From: Actinomycetes bacterium
Lineage (GTDB): Bacteria > Actinomycetota > Thermoleophilia > Gaiellales > Gaiellaceae
Assembly (NCBI GenBank): GCA_025358355.1
Contig: JANYJX010000063.1
Location: 1-62,567 of the forward strand
DNA: 62,567 nt
Direction of reading: 5' to 3'
Shown here piece after piece: positions 59,636-62,567 of this stretch. Positions within the stretch are counted from its first letter, which is position 1. Every line of letters starts with the position of its first letter. The notes under the pieces are model-generated. The model was not told the origin of the DNA. It did no database searches and was given only the letters and a program-made list of their open reading frames with translations. A program made the translations under genes and the position numbers.

Positions 59636-60438
59636 GCGCTGCTCTGATCGCGATCGTTGCCGTTGTCGTCGTCGTCCTACTCTTCCTCTACGCATCAATA
59701 AAGGTCCTGCGCGAGTACGAGCGAGGGGTGATCTTCCGCCTTGGCCGCCTCTTGCCGGAGCCGAAAGGGCCAGGACTCTTCATCCTCATCCCGGTCGTCG
59801 ATCGGATGGTCAAGGTCGACCTGCGCACGATCACGCTGAACGTACCGCCCCAAGAGGTGATCACGAAGGACAACGTCCCGGCCCGCGTCAACGCGGTCGC
59901 CTACTTCCGCATCGTCGACCCGAAGAGCGCCATCGTCCAGGTGGAGAACTTCATGGCAGCGACGCTGCAGATCGCCCAGACAACGCTCCGTTCCGTGCTC
60001 GGCCAGCACATGCTCGACGAGCTGCTCTCCGAGCGCGACAAGATCAACACGATCCTGCAGACGATCATCGACGAAGCAACGTCGCCGTGGGGGATCAAAG
60101 TCTCGATCGTCGAAGTGAAGGACGTCGAGATCCCGGCGGACATGCAGCGCGCCATGGCGCGGCAGGCTGAAGCCGAAAGGGAGCGCCGCGCGAAGGTGAT
60201 CGCCGCCGAGGGCGAGTATCAGGCCTCCGAACGGCTCAAGGACGCTGCAGCTGTTATGGCGCAAGAGCCGATCACCGTCCAGCTGCGCTACCTACAGACG
60301 CTGCTCGAGATCGGGTCGACCAACAGCTCGATCATAGTGTTCCCGATCCCGGTCGACCTACTCGCGCCATTCATGGACAAAGCTGCAAAGAGCGCCGAAC
60401 AATCCGAGAGCCACAGTCCGCGGGCCGCCGGGACATAA
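59632..60438 (+). CDS. slipin (stomatin-like SPFH/band 7 protein)
   Basis: 268 residues. One N-terminal membrane hairpin ([19 protein letters not shown]) leads into the SPFH domain: [68 protein letters not shown], ending in the coiled [25 protein letters not shown]. The C-terminal hydrophobic [14 protein letters not shown] is the usual NfeD cleavage region. The pair is thought to act in membrane-domain or membrane-protein quality control. Its stop codon TAA is the target-site duplication of the adjoining insertion sequence. Confidence 0.94.
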   Translation: MSAALIAIVAVVVVVLLFLYASIKVLREYERGVIFRLGRLLPEPKGPGLFILIPVVDRMVKVDLRTITLNVPPQEVITKDNVPARVNAVAYFRIVDPKSAIVQVENFMAATLQIAQTTLRSVLGQHMLDELLSERDKINTILQTIIDEATSPWGIKVSIVEVKDVEIPADMQRAMARQAEAERERRAKVIAAEGEYQASERLKDAAAVMAQEPITVQLRYLQTLLEIGSTNSSIIVFPIPVDLLAPFMDKAAKSAEQSESHSPRAAGT

Positions 60439-61393
60439 GAGCTCGTTTCATTTGACCGTTCGGGTTTTGTGGTGTGCGGAGGCGTGTTTGTTTTGAGCCT
60501 CCGGGGTGTGGGCAGGGACCCGCCCCTCTTCAGCGAAGTCGTCGGCATCTGTTGTCGAGCTTGGAGGGGTGTCGATGAGCGCTGCGCCGTGAGCTGTTCC
60601 CGACGAGTTGTGGGAGCTTGTCGAGCCGCTGTTGCCGACGCCGAGGCGAAGCCGCCCTGGTGGGAGGCGCCGGCTGCCTGACCGCAAGGCGCTGTCGGGG
60701 ATCCTCTTTGTGTTGCATACCGGGATCGCCTGGCGGCATCTGCCGTTGGAGCTTGGTTTCGGCTCGGGTGTCACCTGCTGGCGCCGGCTTGATGAGTGGC
60801 AGCAAGCCGGGGTGTGGGAGCACCTGCACCATGTGCTGCTCGATCGCTTGCGGGCTGCCGGTCAGATCGAGTGGACGCGCGCGGTTGTCGATTCCAGCCA
60901 TGTAGCAAGCCAAAAAGGGGGCGCCAGAACGGGCCCGAGCCCGGTTGACCGGGGGCGGCTGGGCTCCAAGCACCATCTGATCGTCGATGGTGGCGGGCTA
61001 CCACTCGCTGTTTGCTTGAGCGGCGGCAACCGCAACGACATCAGCCAGCTGATCCCGCTCGTGGACGGGGTACCTCATGTGCGGGGCAGGCTCGGCCGGC
61101 CCAGACGGCGGCCGGAGCGGCTACTCGCCGACCGCGGCTACGACTCCGACCCACACCGCCAGCAACTCCGCAAGCGCGGCATCAGACCTGAGATCGCTCG
61201 CCGCAAGACCCAACACGGCTCCACCCTGGGCCGCTACCGCTGGGTCGTCGAGCGCACCTTCGCCTGGCTCCACCGGATGAAACGCCTGCTCGTCCGCTAC
61301 GAACGACGCGCCGAGACCCACGAAGCCTTCCTCTCGCTCGGCTGCTCACCCATCTGCTGGCGAAAGCTACGAGGCACCAATTGAAACGAGCTC
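60439..61393 (+). mobile_element. IS5-family insertion sequence, 955 bp
   Basis: The ends carry inverted repeats: GAGCTCGTTTCA at 60439-60450 and its inverse TGAAACGAGCTC at 61382-61393, with partial similarity continuing inward (tTTGacc against aTTGgtg). The element is flanked by TAA on both sides (60436-60438 and 61394-61396), a 3-bp target duplication of the TNA type seen in some IS5 subgroups. The left TAA is the stop codon of the slipin gene, so the insertion left that protein intact. It contains one transposase gene. Confidence 0.9.
60575..61384 (+). CDS. IS5-family DDE transposase with an in-frame TGA at codon 6
   Basis: The natural start appears to be ATG 60575 (MSAAP), but codon 6 is TGA (60590-60592). 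The frame then continues AVPDELWELVEPLLPTPRR without further interruption to 61384, about 258 residues from the TTG at 60608. DDE residues are visible in AVVDSSHVASQ, LLADRGYDSD and RWVVERTFAWLHRMKRLL, and GILFVLHTGIAWRHLP is the N-terminal family block. CGA to TGA is a plausible single transition. Translation could still begin at TTG 60608, so activity is uncertain. Confidence 0.85.
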
Positions 61394-61400
61394 TAAGCGC

Positions 61401-61647
61401 CTATCCCAGTTGGGTGAGTGCGCGTCGGGTGGCGTGGGCTTTCCTGAAGGCGATGAGCCCGCTCGCGAGTTGGAGTAGGGCGAGGCGACGAGCGCTTCGA
61501 CGCTCCGATCGTCGTGGATCCAACCCCAGATCTGGCGCTGATGCTCGTCCGGGGTCGGGCAGTGTAGAAGTCGGCGTAGCCGCGAAAGCGCCGCGTCCAG
61601 GCGTCGAACTCGTCGACGCGTACCGGGCGAATAGTCCAGGTGGTCAC
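61401..61647 (-). pseudogene. frameshifted N-terminal fragment of a GNAT acetyltransferase
   Basis: From GTG 61647 the protein reads VTTWTIRPVRVDEFDAWTRRFRGYADFY, the start of a known GNAT type. A frameshift follows, after which another frame gives DEHQRQIWGWIHDDRSVEALVA. Another shift leads to a stop at 61401-61403. The acetyl-CoA-binding half is missing. The remnant lies between the IS element and the divergent metallopeptidase gene. Confidence 0.65.
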
Positions 61648-61673
61648 TGGTCGGACGCTATCGCGGCTGCTGA

Positions 61674-62423
61674 TTGAATGCGCCGATCGAGCGTTGGTCA
61701 CGAACTCTTCTGGTCGACGGCGAGACGGTCACTGTGCGCGTCCGGGAGTCGCCGCGTGCGCGAGCCGCGCGGATCGTCGTTTGGCGAGACGGTCTGATCG
61801 AGATCGTCGTCCCGCGGCGTGCGAGCGACGCCGAGATCGACCGCTTGCTGGAACGGCACCGCGCGTGGATCGCGAAGCGGACGACGATCTCGACGCAGCT
61901 CGGCCTCGATCGGTCCGGCGTCGTGTGGCGCGATCTCGAGCCAATCCCGATCGAGATGGCTCGCCCGTCGGGTGCCGCCGTCGCGCGCCTGAGGGCCGGG
62001 CGGCTCGTCGTCGGAGACGCACCCGGGCCTGAGGTGCACGACGCGATCGAGCGCTGGTACCGCCGCGAAGCGCGGCGGCTAATCACCGAGTCGGCCGAGC
62101 GCGAGGCGGCGCGGCTCGGGCTCGCCTTTCAGACGATCGCGATCCGCGATCAGCAAACGCGCTGGGGGTCGTGCTCGCGGCGCGGCACCCTCTCGTTCAA
62201 CTGGCGGCTAGCGATTGCCCCGCGCGACGTGCGCGAGTACGTCGTCATCCACGAGCTCTGCCATCTGCGCGAGCTGAACCATTCGAAGGCGTTCTGGCAG
62301 CTCGTCGCCATCGCGATGCCAAGCTGGAAGGAGCACAAGCGCTGGCTCAGCGAGCACGGGGCCGAGCTTCAGGCGTACACGATCGAATGGCCACCACAGC
62401 CGAGCGCGGCTAGAAGTTCCTAG
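61674..62423 (+). CDS. YgjP-like zinc metallopeptidase (DUF45/WLM-type)
   Basis: 249 residues from TTG. The zinc-binding motif is VVIHELCHLRELNHSKAFWQLV (HExxH plus a downstream His), preceded by the family block IRDQQTRWGSCSRRGTLSFNWRLAIAP and an N-terminal [30 protein letters not shown]. coli YgjP relatives are poorly characterised; a role in nucleic-acid-linked proteolysis has been suggested for related WLM proteases, which I mention only as possible. Confidence 0.9.
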   Translation: MNAPIERWSRTLLVDGETVTVRVRESPRARAARIVVWRDGLIEIVVPRRASDAEIDRLLERHRAWIAKRTTISTQLGLDRSGVVWRDLEPIPIEMARPSGAAVARLRAGRLVVGDAPGPEVHDAIERWYRREARRLITESAEREAARLGLAFQTIAIRDQQTRWGSCSRRGTLSFNWRLAIAPRDVREYVVIHELCHLRELNHSKAFWQLVAIAMPSWKEHKRWLSEHGAELQAYTIEWPPQPSAARSS

Positions 62424-62567
62424 GGAAGCGTGCCGCCGCCGAGGTCGTCGAGGGTGCTGCTCTTGAATTCGAGTGCGATCCGGCCGGCTGCGGTGTAGCG
62501 GGTTGCGTCTGGGGTGGTGTCGTGGCTCAGGACTTGTTGCCAGCTACCACCAGTGAAGTGGAGGGCG
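62420..62567 (-). CDS. C-terminal end of an unidentified protein, cut by the window edge
   Basis: The minus strand is open from the window end to a TAG at 62422-62420 that shares bases with the stop of the metallopeptidase gene. The 48 visible residues include ALHFTGGSWQQVLSHDTT and GRIALEFKSSTLDDLGGG. Codon use fits a real gene, and the Gly/Trp/Thr pattern suggests a beta-rich, perhaps secreted domain. No family is recognised. Confidence 0.5.
   Translation of the reverse strand, partial: ALHFTGGSWQQVLSHDTTPDATRYTAAGRIALEFKSSTLDDLGGGTLP

Noticed and set aside
1-62567. CRISPR arrays, rRNA or tRNA genes, prophage
   Set aside because: No regularly spaced repeats, no rRNA blocks, no cloverleaf sequences and no phage structural genes were seen while reading both strands.

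Overview
The window is GC-rich, densely packed DNA from an actinobacterium. The strongest lineage clue is the cell-division/peptidoglycan cluster fhaA-fhaB-pstP-rodA-pbpA-pknB (PASTA kinase plus FHA proteins). A Ddn-type deazaflavin (F420) oxidoreductase, SufS/SufU, a combined-type dCTP deaminase and many genes with a -10 box 6-9 nt before a GTG/ATG (probable leaderless mRNAs) fit the same picture. A deep-branching class such as Thermoleophilia is my guess, not something the sequence proves.

Layout. 1-1400: remains of an IS256 element lying in an IS982-like transposase. 1410-6418: LON-domain protein, CtpE-like P-type ATPase, sufS-sufU-Rieske. 6428-6809: an isolated transcription unit with its own promoter, a strong Shine-Dalgarno sequence, a 14-codon ORF and a long RNA helix, then a terminator and a large inverted repeat. 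6806-11630: DUF998/barrel fusion, two-component system, Ddn-like protein, a wrecked phosphoesterase gene and dcd. 11723-15448: GH-like protein, pdxH, gabT, a frameshifted cupin gene. 15450-25303 (minus strand): kinase, fhaA, fhaB, pstP, rodA, pbpA, pknB, ddl. 25412-28066: four plus-strand genes.

28080-45398 is mostly minus-strand amino-acid biosynthesis in two blocks. One is thrC - BenE-like transporter - leuC - leuD - leuB - (Phe-rich leader peptide) - pheA - HMG-CoA-lyase-like gene. The other is ilvB - ilvN - ilvC - hom - thrC - thrB - rhodanese - ilvD. The first is headed by a SAM-I riboswitch whose closing stem contains the thrC start codon. 45968-57242 is plus strand: gltB, then argC-J-B-D-R-G-H with nearly every junction overlapping. 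57339-62567 holds a membrane protein, an nfeD-slipin pair, an IS5-type element inserted at the slipin stop codon, a GNAT remnant, a YgjP-like metallopeptidase and a partial gene.

Together the window covers synthesis of Leu, Ile/Val, Thr, Phe and Arg plus nitrogen assimilation, and the control of cell-wall growth. The most notable signals are regulatory RNAs: the pheA leader peptide with its hairpin, the SAM-I riboswitch on a threonine synthase gene, a possible H-type pseudoknot before gltB, and an unidentified structured RNA at 6464-6700. Several otherwise conserved genes carry single frameshifts (thrB, the cupin gene, the P-type ATPase start), so either recent decay or residual indel errors in the assembly must be kept in mind.
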